A stretch of 8,592 nucleotides of DNA, taken from assembly GCA_948665105.1 (NCBI GenBank), contig CAPNGW010000091.1:1-8592 (forward strand), given 5' to 3'. Both the position numbers and the translations under genes were made by a program. Shown here in pieces: positions 1 through 6,305 of the stretch. A model generated the notes under the pieces. The model was given only the letters and a program-made list of their open reading frames with translations. It did not search any database and was not told the origin of the DNA. Position 1 is the stretch's first letter, and every line of letters begins with the position of its first letter. The stretch comes from an uncultured Lachnospiraceae bacterium. GTDB lineage: Bacteria > Bacillota > Clostridia > Lachnospirales > Lachnospiraceae.

Positions 1-145
1 GCTGAATGCCTTTGATCATGTCGTACACGTTAAGTCCGGCGTCCTTGGTGATTTTCTCTGCCTCTTCAATAGAAGCAATTCCATAGCTATTTAAAACGGA
101 ATTGATCTTGTCAATTCTTCTTTCATAAGATTCAAACAATGCCAT
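1..145 (-). CDS. GGGtGRT family protein, N-terminal fragment (runs off the left edge)
   Basis: Only the first 48 codons are in the window; the frame is open to the edge. The protein begins MALFESYERRIDKINSVL and continues through SYGIASIEEAEKITKDAG to VYDMIKGIQ. I recognise this as the start of the GGGtGRT family, proteins of about 330 residues named for a Gly-rich motif in their C-terminal half, which lies outside this window. The molecular function of the family is not known; members occur mainly in anaerobic clostridia and typically sit beside a NifU/SufU-like gene, as here. The start is well fixed: an AGGAGG sits 8 bases before the ATG and overlaps the stop codon of the upstream NifU-like gene, leaving a 13-base gap and implying translational coupling. 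The family assignment rests on remembered N-terminal similarity plus context, since the diagnostic motif cannot be seen. Confidence 0.82.
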   Translation of the reverse strand, partial: MALFESYERRIDKINSVLNSYGIASIEEAEKITKDAGLNVYDMIKGIQ

Positions 146-153
146 TTCTTTTT

Positions 154-159
154 CCTCCT
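154..159 (-). promoter_or_regulatory. Ribosome binding site of the GGGtGRT gene, overlapping the preceding stop codon
   Basis: On the minus strand AGGAGG lies 8 bases before the ATG at 145. Its first base is shared region with the TAA stop (161-159) of the NifU-like gene, so a ribosome terminating there is already on the next Shine-Dalgarno. This points to co-translation of the two proteins. Confidence 0.85.
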
Positions 160-851
160 TATTCTGCTCTCGGGTCGATAATCTTCACTGCGTCCTCTAC
201 GCGGCCGTACTGGCCCTTTGCCTTCTCCCATGCAGTGTTGGGGTCATCGCCTTTTTTGATGAAGTCGGTCATCTTGCCAAGGCTTACAAACTGGTAGCCG
301 ATGATTTCATCGTCTGCATCCAGTGCAATGCCGGTGACATAACCTTCTGCCATTTCCAGATAACGAGGTCCTTTTTTCAGGGTACCGTACATGGTTCCCA
401 CCTGAGAACGAAGGCCCTTGCCCAAATCCTCAAGGCCTGCTCCCACGGGAAGTCCATCCTCGGAGAATGCACTCTGGCTTCTGCCATAGATAATCTGCAG
501 TGCCAGCTCACGCATAGCGGTATTAATCGCGTCGCAAACAAGGTCGGTGTTCATGGCTTCCAGAAGGGTTCTGCCGGGAAGAATCTCTACTGCCATGGCT
601 GCGGAGTGGGTCATGCCGGAGCAGCCGATGGTCTCAACCAAGGCTTCCTGAATCACACCGTCCTTCACATTCAGGGTCAGCTTACAGGCCCCCTGCTGAG
701 GTGCACACCAGCCTACGCCGTGGGTTAAGCCGTTGATGTCCTTTACTTCTTTTACCTTGGTCCATTTTCCTTCCTGGGGGATGGGAGCACAGCCGTGGTT
801 AACACCCTGGGCTACCGGACACATTGTTTCAACTTCATGGGAATAAATCAT
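159..851 (-). CDS. NifU/SufU-like iron-sulfur cluster scaffold family protein (GGGtGRT partner)
   Basis: The protein has 230 residues. Roughly residues 40-125 match the NifU N-terminal (IscU-like) fold: a beta segment GACKLTLNVKDGVIQEA (55-71), the GCSGM turn (76-80), then THSAAMAVEILPGRTLLEAM and a third Cys in LVCDAI (C106). The six cysteines are C11, C21, C49, C56, C77 and C106. Canonical NifU/IscU has CGD at the first ligand position; here the corresponding stretch reads GACK, so the conserved Asp is absent, and an extra Cys (C49, GWCAP) precedes it. The C-terminal 100 residues (GLRSQVGTMYG to the end) do not belong to classical NifU. Databases usually call this family an iron-sulfur cluster assembly scaffold; cluster binding is inferred, not shown. 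The start ATG has AAGGAG 7 bases upstream. It is followed after 13 bases by the GGGtGRT gene, its usual partner. No sulfurtransferase or other suf genes are in view. Confidence 0.85.
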   Translation of the reverse strand: MIYSHEVETMCPVAQGVNHGCAPIPQEGKWTKVKEVKDINGLTHGVGWCAPQQGACKLTLNVKDGVIQEALVETIGCSGMTHSAAMAVEILPGRTLLEAMNTDLVCDAINTAMRELALQIIYGRSQSAFSEDGLPVGAGLEDLGKGLRSQVGTMYGTLKKGPRYLEMAEGYVTGIALDADDEIIGYQFVSLGKMTDFIKKGDDPNTAWEKAKGQYGRVEDAVKIIDPRAE

Positions 852-858
852 GTTAAGT

Positions 859-864
859 CTCCTT
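859..864 (-). promoter_or_regulatory. Ribosome binding site of the NifU-like gene
   Basis: AAGGAG on the minus strand with 7 bases before the ATG at 851. It supports this start over the internal Met10 (VETMCPV), which has no such site. Confidence 0.75.
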
Positions 865-880
865 TCAACCTATGTTTTTG

Positions 881-896
881 CAATGCCAAGACATTG
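881..896. repeat. 16-bp imperfect dyad in the leader of the NifU-like gene
   Basis: The plus strand reads CAATGCC-AA-GACATTG; six of seven positions on each side are complementary. It lies 30-45 bases before the start codon. The two-base centre is too tight for a good RNA hairpin, so a protein-binding site is the more natural reading, but chance cannot be excluded. Confidence 0.35.
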
Positions 897-910
897 TTAT
901 GTATTTCACA

Positions 911-950
911 TACTTACTCATATTTAATCATATTTTGCCAAAAAATACAA
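911..950 (-). promoter_or_regulatory. Possible promoter region of the NifU-like/GGGtGRT pair
   Basis: This AT-rich stretch lies in the 130-bp gap after the debranching-enzyme gene. On the minus strand it offers TTGTAT (950-945), a 17-base spacer and TTAAAT (927-922). A better -35 look-alike, TTGGCA (941-936), has only TAAGTA at a poor 19-base spacing. Neither pair is convincing alone, but a promoter somewhere here is expected. AAATATGA occurs twice with a 10-base period (935-928 and 925-918), placing the copies on the same face of the helix. No intrinsic terminator for the preceding gene can be seen in the gap. Confidence 0.3.
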
Positions 951-981
951 TAGGGGATTTTGTTCTGTTGAGCCTTTCCTT

Positions 982-3099
982 TCACTTTACTTTAAAAACA
1001 CATACAGACCTTGGTATCATCTGAATGCGCCCGTCCAAAACCAGAGGTTCTTTTCCCGGCTTTGGAATCGTATTTTCTATGTACCTCATCCCTGTATCGG
1101 CCATCACATACCAATTTAACCCTAGCCCCAGAACCGGAAGGGTGAATTCCTGCTCCTCCCAAAATACATTGACAGCCAGACAAATAATATCATCTCCTGT
1201 ATTTTCCCTGTTTCTTCCCGCATAAATGACCCTTAGAACCTTACAATCATCCCTTGGCTCCATCACCTGTATTTCAGGAAATCCCAGAGAACAGCTGCCG
1301 GAAAACTTTCGGATAATGTCATGTTCCTTTCGAAACTGTATCATATATTTAAAAAATTGAAACACATCTTCATGCTTCTGTAATCTGTTCCAATCCAGCC
1401 ATGAAATCTCATTATCCTGACAGTAAGCATTATTGTTGCCAAACTGGGTATTACAGAACTCGTCTCCCGCAAGAAACATCGGCGTTCCTCTGCTCATCAT
1501 AAGGACAGCCGCTGCATTTTTTACCAGACGGTTACGAAGCTTAAGCACCTCTCTGTCATCTGTCTCTCCTTCTATTCCGCAGTTCCAGCTTCTGTTGTCA
1601 TTGCTTCCGTCTGTATTATCCCAGCCGTTTGCTTCGTTATGCTTGCTGTTATAAGAATACATGTCCCAAAGTGTAAACCCATCATGACACGTGATAAAAT
1701 TTACCGAAGCATTATTTCCTCTGTTTTCCGGATTATAAATATCCTTCGAGCCGGTTATTCTGTTTGCGGCAACACCACCTAATCCATAATCTCCTTTTAA
1801 AAAGTTGCGCAAATCATCCCGATATTTTCCGTTCCATTCTGCCCAGCGATGCCATGCCGGAAAGTTTCCTACCTGATACAGGCCTCCGGCATCCCATGCT
1901 TCTGCAATTAATTTTACATTTCCCAAAATAGGGTCAAAGGCAAGGCTCTTTAAAAGCGGAGGATTATTCATGGGCGAACCGTCCTCATTGCGCCCTAAAA
2001 TGGTTGCCAAATCAAACCGAAAACCGTCTACATGATATGCCGTTGTCCAATAGCGCAGACACTCGATAATCATTTGCTGTACAATCGGATGGTTGCAATT
2101 AAGCGTATTTCCGCAGCCGCTGAAATTATAATAATAACCATCCGGCGTAAGCATATAGTAAATATTATTATCAAAGCCCTTAAAGGAAAAAGAAGGGCCA
2201 ATTTCATTTCCTTCGGCGGTATGATTAAATACCACATCCAGAAAGCATTCTATTCCATTATCATTCAATTCCTTAATCAGCTTCTTTAGCTCTGTTCCCT
2301 CATGGTTATATTCTACATTGGCAGTATAACTTGTATTTGGCGCAAAAAAGCTTACCGTATTATAGCCCCAATAATTCAAAAGGGGTTTTCCATCCACTTC
2401 TCTGTAATCCATCATCTCATCAAATTCGAACACCGGCATAAGCTCCACTGCATTTACACCCAGTTCTTTTAAATAATGGATTTTTTCTCTGAGTCCTTCA
2501 AAGGTTCCGGGATACTTCACCCCGGAGGATTCATGTCTGGAAAAACCCCGGACATGCATTTCGTATATAATAAGGTCCTCCATTGGAATCAAGGGATTTT
2601 TACTTTTCCCCCAGTCAAAATCATCTTTTACAACTCTGGCTTTATAGCAGATTTTATCATCTTTTTTCACGCCCCAGATGCGCTGTCCGGTAACCGCCTT
2701 GGCATAAATATCCAATAAATAGTTGTTTTTATCAAACAAGAGGCCTTTACGTGGTTCATAGGGCCCGTCCATCCTGTACGCATATTCAAAATCCTCAATA
2801 TGAATACCGAAAACAATCATGGAATAAACCTTCCCGATTCTATAATTATCAGGGAATTTTAAAACTGCAAAGGGTTCCTCCTCCAACTTCCTGAATAAAA
2901 GAAGCTCACAGGAAGTCGCTCCATTGGAATATACCGTAAAATTAACCCCACAGGGAATTGCAGTGGCGCCATTCATTTCATATATTCCGGGACGCACCTC
3001 AAAGCCTCCGATGGTATCCATGGGAACCATATGGATCCCTCTCATGGAAGACATTATTACGTTTTCTTTCTCAATTTTATTATCCGCTGGCTTTTCCAT
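982..3099 (-). CDS. glgX: Glycogen debranching enzyme, GH13 isoamylase/GlgX family
   Basis: The 705-residue cytoplasmic enzyme should hydrolyse alpha-1,6 branch linkages in glycogen or related alpha-glucans. Residues about 35-140 form the N-terminal CBM48-type beta domain (GVNFTVYSNGATSCELLLF, YAYRMDGPYEP). The GH13 barrel follows with all four signature regions: DVVFNH (288-293), GFRFDLA with nucleophile D363, IAEAWD with acid/base E400, and FITCHDG with H472 and D473. RGTPMFLAGDEFCNTQFGNNNAYCQDN (537-563) is typical of debranching enzymes, and a C-terminal beta domain ends the protein. No signal peptide is seen. The start is uncertain: Met16 (3054), Met19 (3045) or Met24 (3030) are alternatives, because conserved sequence begins near MDTIGGFEVRPG (27-38); the first Met has a GAAAGG-like site upstream. 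The gene starts 29 bases after the ABC permease stop, so it is probably co-transcribed, but it is visibly more AT-rich than the ABC genes. A malto-oligosaccharide debrancher is also possible. Confidence 0.93.
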   Translation of the reverse strand: MEKPADNKIEKENVIMSSMRGIHMVPMDTIGGFEVRPGIYEMNGATAIPCGVNFTVYSNGATSCELLLFRKLEEEPFAVLKFPDNYRIGKVYSMIVFGIHIEDFEYAYRMDGPYEPRKGLLFDKNNYLLDIYAKAVTGQRIWGVKKDDKICYKARVVKDDFDWGKSKNPLIPMEDLIIYEMHVRGFSRHESSGVKYPGTFEGLREKIHYLKELGVNAVELMPVFEFDEMMDYREVDGKPLLNYWGYNTVSFFAPNTSYTANVEYNHEGTELKKLIKELNDNGIECFLDVVFNHTAEGNEIGPSFSFKGFDNNIYYMLTPDGYYYNFSGCGNTLNCNHPIVQQMIIECLRYWTTAYHVDGFRFDLATILGRNEDGSPMNNPPLLKSLAFDPILGNVKLIAEAWDAGGLYQVGNFPAWHRWAEWNGKYRDDLRNFLKGDYGLGGVAANRITGSKDIYNPENRGNNASVNFITCHDGFTLWDMYSYNSKHNEANGWDNTDGSNDNRSWNCGIEGETDDREVLKLRNRLVKNAAAVLMMSRGTPMFLAGDEFCNTQFGNNNAYCQDNEISWLDWNRLQKHEDVFQFFKYMIQFRKEHDIIRKFSGSCSLGFPEIQVMEPRDDCKVLRVIYAGRNRENTGDDIICLAVNVFWEEQEFTLPVLGLGLNWYVMADTGMRYIENTIPKPGKEPLVLDGRIQMIPRSVCVFKVK

Positions 3100-3119
3100 A
3101 ACCCTTTCTTCCTTTCAAA

Positions 3120-3125
3120 ATTATA
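3120..3125 (-). promoter_or_regulatory. Isolated TATAAT hexamer just upstream of the debranching-enzyme gene
   Basis: The minus strand carries a perfect TATAAT 20 bases before the ATG at 3099, inside the short intergenic gap. No TTGACA-like box is found at 15-18 bases and there is no TG extension. If real, it would give a leader of about a dozen bases. It may equally be a chance match in AT-rich sequence, with the gene read from the ABC promoter. Confidence 0.15.
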
Positions 3126-3128
3126 CTT

Positions 3129-4712
3129 CTACTCCACCACTTCCATCTTACTGAAGGAGGTTGCCGCTATCAGAGCTCCCAGGAAGGTCAGAACCAGGGT
3201 AACCAATATCATAGTGGCAAAGCCGGCCTCAATCCCAAGAAGCATCCCGCCAATCACCGCGGCCATTACCGCAATTCCGATGACGATTCCCTGTAGGAAT
3301 ACCTTCACAACGCTGCGCCCTACCGTGCCCAGGGTCTGACCAATGATTAAATCCGCAAGCATAAAATAGTATAGCTTGTTGGCCATCAGGCAGACATAGA
3401 GAAGGACGAACAAGGCTGCCAGAATGGGGGATAAGCCCAGTACAATGGCTCCCGGAACCGCCATAAGGATTCCGTCTATGATGGCTCTGATATGTTCAAT
3501 TTTGGTGGCGTACCACATTTTCTTAAAGCTTGAATCAGGAATCAGGAAGGTATAGGGATTCTCCAGCTCCTTGGACCATTTGGTGGCATAGCCGCTGAAA
3601 ATGAACACGATGTAGGCCATGACACCGGGAATAATGAAAATTTTGTTTGTGCCGGCTTCCGCTCCCAGATTTGTAAAATAAGCCATCGCCGCGATTCCGA
3701 TTCCCACCAGCAGGCTTACCAGGGTGTTAAAGCCAAAGATAAAGAATCTGGACTTTTTGTATTCCAGAAGCTGCCGGTAATAGATGGCCTTGGCACAGGC
3801 TCCCTTGTACTCTACCTGTGCTTCCCTGAACTTTTTCTTTTTGCCCATGGAAAGGGTGACAATGCCTTTTTGCTTGTTGAGCTTCATCTCCTGGTAGTCG
3901 TCGGCAAATTTCGCGGCATCCTCAAAATATTCTCCCACACATTTTGCCCGGTAAGCCAATACGAAAAGGATGAGGGTGGAGACCACAAACAGCAGGGCAC
4001 AAATGACATTCAAAAGGGTGGGCCCCACAAAGATTAGCCGTATCACAGCAATGTTCCAGCCGATAATGGGAATGACCTGGATAATGGGCAGAGACAGATA
4101 TTCCTTCAGCACCGTAAAGGACGGTGTATTCCTCATCATCATGTAGCCCGCTACCACCACGAAAACTGCCATCAGGGCATAGCAAACCACCGTCAGAGCC
4201 TTGAAAAATCCGGCCTGCAGCTTTTCGTTGCCATAGCAGAGGACCATCATACTGCCCTCCAGAATATTTTCAAGTACCAGATAGAAGATTGCATAAATCA
4301 ATATCTGCACAATTCCTGTGTGGAAATATATCATTCCCATAACAGACACAATCAGAGCCAGGATGACGTTGATGGCCAGATTCTTCATTCCGGCAAAGAG
4401 CAGCACCTGCTTGGGATTCACCGGGGCCGGAAAAATAAAGTGCACGTCCGAGGGCTTAAACAGCAGGCCCTTGCGTCTGGAATAGCTGATAAAATTGGCC
4501 GGCAGCAGGAAAAATATCAGAATGGACAAAATCACAGCCAGATTTTCCGCATTGTCCACATGGAAGGTGGTCACCAAGCTGCCCAGGCTGCCCACCACCA
4601 GTACCAGGTATGCGATTATAAATACCAGGAATATATAGGTTACCGGCTTTTTTAAGGCCTTTATAATTCTATTTTTCAGGATGGTTTTATATAGATACAG
4701 GAAGCTTTTCAT
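3129..4712 (-). CDS. ABC transporter permease, putative ABC exporter family
   Basis: The 527-residue polytopic membrane protein is the membrane half of the exporter whose ATPase is encoded just upstream. The N-terminus (MKSFLYLYKTILKNRIIKAL) is a basic amphipathic entry followed by roughly a dozen hydrophobic segments, near 24-45, 57-72, 104-129, 133-152, 171-192, 210-232, 234-254, 323-346, 357-375, 409-443, 467-493 and 498-517. A long soluble loop (about 255-320, KCVGEYFEDAAKFADDYQEMKLNKQKG, then KKKKFREAQVEYKG) separates the two halves. The motif LLFKPSDVHFIFPAPVNPKQVLLF (83-106) is what I recognise from the putative ABC exporter family (Pfam ABC_export). The start ATG overlaps the ATPase TGA (ATGA), a sign of coupled translation. 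The substrate cannot be told from sequence; relatives are often linked to export or stress from membrane-active agents. No extracellular permease domain of the FtsX type is present. Confidence 0.88.
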   Translation of the reverse strand: MKSFLYLYKTILKNRIIKALKKPVTYIFLVFIIAYLVLVVGSLGSLVTTFHVDNAENLAVILSILIFFLLPANFISYSRRKGLLFKPSDVHFIFPAPVNPKQVLLFAGMKNLAINVILALIVSVMGMIYFHTGIVQILIYAIFYLVLENILEGSMMVLCYGNEKLQAGFFKALTVVCYALMAVFVVVAGYMMMRNTPSFTVLKEYLSLPIIQVIPIIGWNIAVIRLIFVGPTLLNVICALLFVVSTLILFVLAYRAKCVGEYFEDAAKFADDYQEMKLNKQKGIVTLSMGKKKKFREAQVEYKGACAKAIYYRQLLEYKKSRFFIFGFNTLVSLLVGIGIAAMAYFTNLGAEAGTNKIFIIPGVMAYIVFIFSGYATKWSKELENPYTFLIPDSSFKKMWYATKIEHIRAIIDGILMAVPGAIVLGLSPILAALFVLLYVCLMANKLYYFMLADLIIGQTLGTVGRSVVKVFLQGIVIGIAVMAAVIGGMLLGIEAGFATMILVTLVLTFLGALIAATSFSKMEVVE

Positions 4713-5431
4713 CGCTCTTCACCACCTGTTCTGTCATGCTCCTTATCGCCTGTAATCGCAAAGAACAGCTCCTCAATATCCTGGTCCTTGGCGTCGGCAC
4801 GGGTATATTCCCCGATAATTTTTCCTTTCTCCATGACAAACATCACATCCCAAAGATCCTTAACCATCTCCAGCATGTGGGTGCTGATTAAAACGGTGAC
4901 TCCTGCGGCTTTCAATTCCAGGACCACCTGCTTTAATTCCTTGATGGCCGCCGGGTCCAAGCCTACCATGGGCTCATCCAACAGGATAACCTTGGGCTTA
5001 ATGGCTAGGGCGCAGCAAAGGCTTACCTTCTGCATCATCCCCTTGGACAGCTCATTGCCCAGCTTGTTCTGCTTATCGTCAAGCTCAAAGCGAGTCAACA
5101 GCTGCTCCACCTCCTCATCTGTGACGGTGGAATTGTAGGCACGGCGGATGTATTCAATATGCTCCCGGACGGTGAGGGCCTCAAACATGGCCGGAATCTC
5201 CGGCACATAAGCGAAAATTCGCTTGGCCTCCATACTGCGGGAATCCATGCGCTGGATGCCAACGCCTCCCTCGAAGCGCAAAAGGCCGGCAATACTTTTG
5301 ATAATGGTGGATTTTCCGGCTCCGTTGGGACCTAAGAGGATTCCCACCTGTCCGTCGGGAACAATGAAGTTGACATGGTCTACAGCCAGATTTTTGCCGT
5401 AGCGTTTGGTTAGATTTTGAATTTCAAGCAT
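4709..5431 (-). CDS. ABC transporter ATP-binding protein
   Basis: The protein has 240 residues from the chosen start, the usual size for a single nucleotide-binding domain. It energises the adjacent permease. Visible motifs (numbering from MLEIQNLTKRYG): Walker A GPNGAGKST (34-42), a Q-loop region YVPEIPAMFE in which Glu78 stands where Gln is usual (a known exporter variant), signature LSKGM (128-132) in place of LSGGQ, Walker B VILLDE (148-153), D-loop GLD (157-159) and H-loop STH with H185. I chose the ATG at 5431 because AGGGAG lies 8 bases before it and the protein then begins as ABC ATPases normally do. An in-frame ATG at 5455 would add MKSEGEKV but has only AAAGG three bases away. The gene overlaps the permease by four bases (ATGA) and has its own promoter and operator-like repeat upstream. 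Confidence 0.93.
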   Translation of the reverse strand: MLEIQNLTKRYGKNLAVDHVNFIVPDGQVGILLGPNGAGKSTIIKSIAGLLRFEGGVGIQRMDSRSMEAKRIFAYVPEIPAMFEALTVREHIEYIRRAYNSTVTDEEVEQLLTRFELDDKQNKLGNELSKGMMQKVSLCCALAIKPKVILLDEPMVGLDPAAIKELKQVVLELKAAGVTVLISTHMLEMVKDLWDVMFVMEKGKIIGEYTRADAKDQDIEELFFAITGDKEHDRTGGEER

Positions 5432-5439
5432 AACTTTCT

Positions 5440-5445
5440 CTCCCT
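5440..5445 (-). promoter_or_regulatory. Ribosome binding site deciding the ABC ATPase start
   Basis: AGGGAG on the minus strand, 8 bases before the ATG at 5431. It lies inside the extra codons that a start at 5455 would require, and so argues that these codons are leader rather than protein. Confidence 0.6.
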
Positions 5446-5474
5446 CACTTTTCATCAGCCTTTTACAAAAAAGC

Positions 5475-5510
5475 TCTTTGTATTATTTGTTTAATACAGT
5501 AATACAAAGA
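5475..5510. promoter_or_regulatory. Operator-like inverted repeat over the ABC promoter (GntR/YtrA-like)
   Basis: Perfect 11-bp arms (5475-5485 TCTTTGTATTA; 5500-5510 TAATACAAAGA) flank a 14-base centre. The centre holds a third half-site, so the plus strand carries TGTATTA (5479-5485), TAATACA (5492-5498) and TAATACA (5500-5506). Two overlapping dyads result: TGTATTA-N6-TAATACA and TGTATTA-N14-TAATACA. The repeat covers the -10 box and the likely transcription start, where a bound repressor would block polymerase. TGTATTA/TAATACA half-sites over the promoter of an ABC ATPase/permease pair resemble targets of YtrA-type GntR regulators; this identification is inference and no regulator gene lies in the window. 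Confidence 0.65.
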
Positions 5511-5524
5511 AACCTGTTTGTCAA
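5496..5524 (-). promoter_or_regulatory. Sigma-A-type promoter of the ABC transporter operon
   Basis: The minus strand shows a perfect TTGACA (5524-5519), a 17-base spacer, and TACTGT (5501-5496), which keeps the three most conserved -10 positions (TA and the final T). Transcription would start near 5489, giving a leader of roughly 57 bases to the ATG at 5431. It lies between the stop of the upstream gene at 5533 and the ABC ATPase, and should drive the ATPase, the permease and probably the debranching enzyme. Confidence 0.7.
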
Positions 5525-5532
5525 GAAAATTT

Positions 5533-6198
5533 CTATATTTTTTCCACAATTTCATTTTGATTCTTGTAAATGGAATTGGCGCTCACCACACCCCGCACAC
5601 TGGACAGGGGATAAATATTGCTGTGGGGGCCAATGACGCTTCCCGGATTTAAAATGCTGCCGCAGCCTACTTCCACCTCATCCCCCAGCATGGCGCCGAA
5701 TTTCTTTAAGCCGGTCTCTATGGCCCCCTCCCTGCCTTTTACGATGACCAGGGTTTTGTCAGATTTCACATTGGAGGTGATGGAGCCTGCGCCCATGTGG
5801 GATTTATAGCCCAGGATGGAATCGCCCACATAGTTGTAGTGGGGAACCTGAACCTTGTTAAAGAGCACCACATTTTTAAGCTCCGTGGAATTGCCCACTA
5901 CCGCTCCCTTTCCCACAATGGCATTGCCCCGGATAAAAGCACAGTGGCGGATTTCCGCATTCTCATCAATAATGAGGGGACCGTTTAAGGAGGCTGTGGG
6001 AGCCACCGATGCGGATTTGGCCACCCAGATATTTTCCCCTCTCTGCTCATAGATGGCCGGGTCCAGGTTGGGGCCCAATGCTTTAATAAAATCGCCGATT
6101 TTCGGAAGGGCCTCCCAGGGGTAAGTGAGGGGGGCCAGTAACTCCCTGGCGATGGTTTCTTCTAAGGTGTACAGGCTGCTGATTTTACATTGTTCCAT
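5533..6198 (-). CDS. Left-handed beta-helix protein resembling the GlmU acetyltransferase domain
   Basis: The protein has 221 residues. After an alpha-helical N-terminal region of about 55 residues (YTLEETIARELLAPLTYPWEAL), hexapeptide-type repeats begin (IWVAKSASVAPTASLNGPLIIDENAEIRHCAFIRGNAIVG, 57-96) and continue to IGPHSNIYPLSSVRG (189-203). The segment VPHYNYVGDSILGYKSHMGAGSITSN (118-143) matches the GlmU C-terminal domain, including His120 at the position of the catalytic His and the GAG-T/S-ITSN turn. The N-terminal nucleotidyltransferase domain of GlmU is absent. Relatives are often labelled UDP-N-acetylglucosamine pyrophosphorylase, which the domain content does not support; an acyl- or acetyltransferase acting on a sugar phosphate or nucleotide sugar is the better guess. 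AGGAGG sits 9 bases before the ATG. The gene lies 107 bases after topB and may be read with it. The substrate is unknown. Confidence 0.8.
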   Translation of the reverse strand: MEQCKISSLYTLEETIARELLAPLTYPWEALPKIGDFIKALGPNLDPAIYEQRGENIWVAKSASVAPTASLNGPLIIDENAEIRHCAFIRGNAIVGKGAVVGNSTELKNVVLFNKVQVPHYNYVGDSILGYKSHMGAGSITSNVKSDKTLVIVKGREGAIETGLKKFGAMLGDEVEVGCGSILNPGSVIGPHSNIYPLSSVRGVVSANSIYKNQNEIVEKI

Positions 6199-6305
6199 TT
6201 TTTTGCTCCTCCTTGAATGTCAATTTGTCCAACAATAGCTTTCCTTTTTCATTTATATCATACGCCTTTCCGGGATTCCTTTATGCGTGGTATGGTGAGG
6301 TCAAT

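Noticed and set aside
852..981. Intrinsic terminator after the debranching-enzyme gene
   Set aside because: A T-run is present on the minus strand, but the only pairing before it is a weak AAAAT/ATTTT stem; there is no G+C-rich hairpin.
1025..3339. Several plus-strand open frames opposite the debranching enzyme and the permease end
   Set aside because: All are shadows of intact minus-strand genes; the inferred peptides are unlike any known family and none has a promoter or Shine-Dalgarno.
4320..5138. Long plus-strand open frames opposite the ABC permease and ATPase (4320-4655 and 4788-5138)
   Set aside because: They lie wholly antisense to genes with clear family motifs, have no good ribosome binding site, and their peptides look like reverse-frame readings with no recognisable domain.
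5475..5510. Reading the inverted repeat as an intrinsic terminator of the beta-helix gene
   Set aside because: The stem is AT-rich with a 14-base loop and no T-run on the minus strand, and it coincides with a good -10 box; an operator explains it better.
6199..6305. Promoter or terminator between topB and the beta-helix gene
   Set aside because: TATGAT (6262-6257) has no partner -35 at a usable distance, TTGACC near 6300 has no -10, and the possible CATAC/GTATG pairing has no following T-run. Read-through from topB is as likely.
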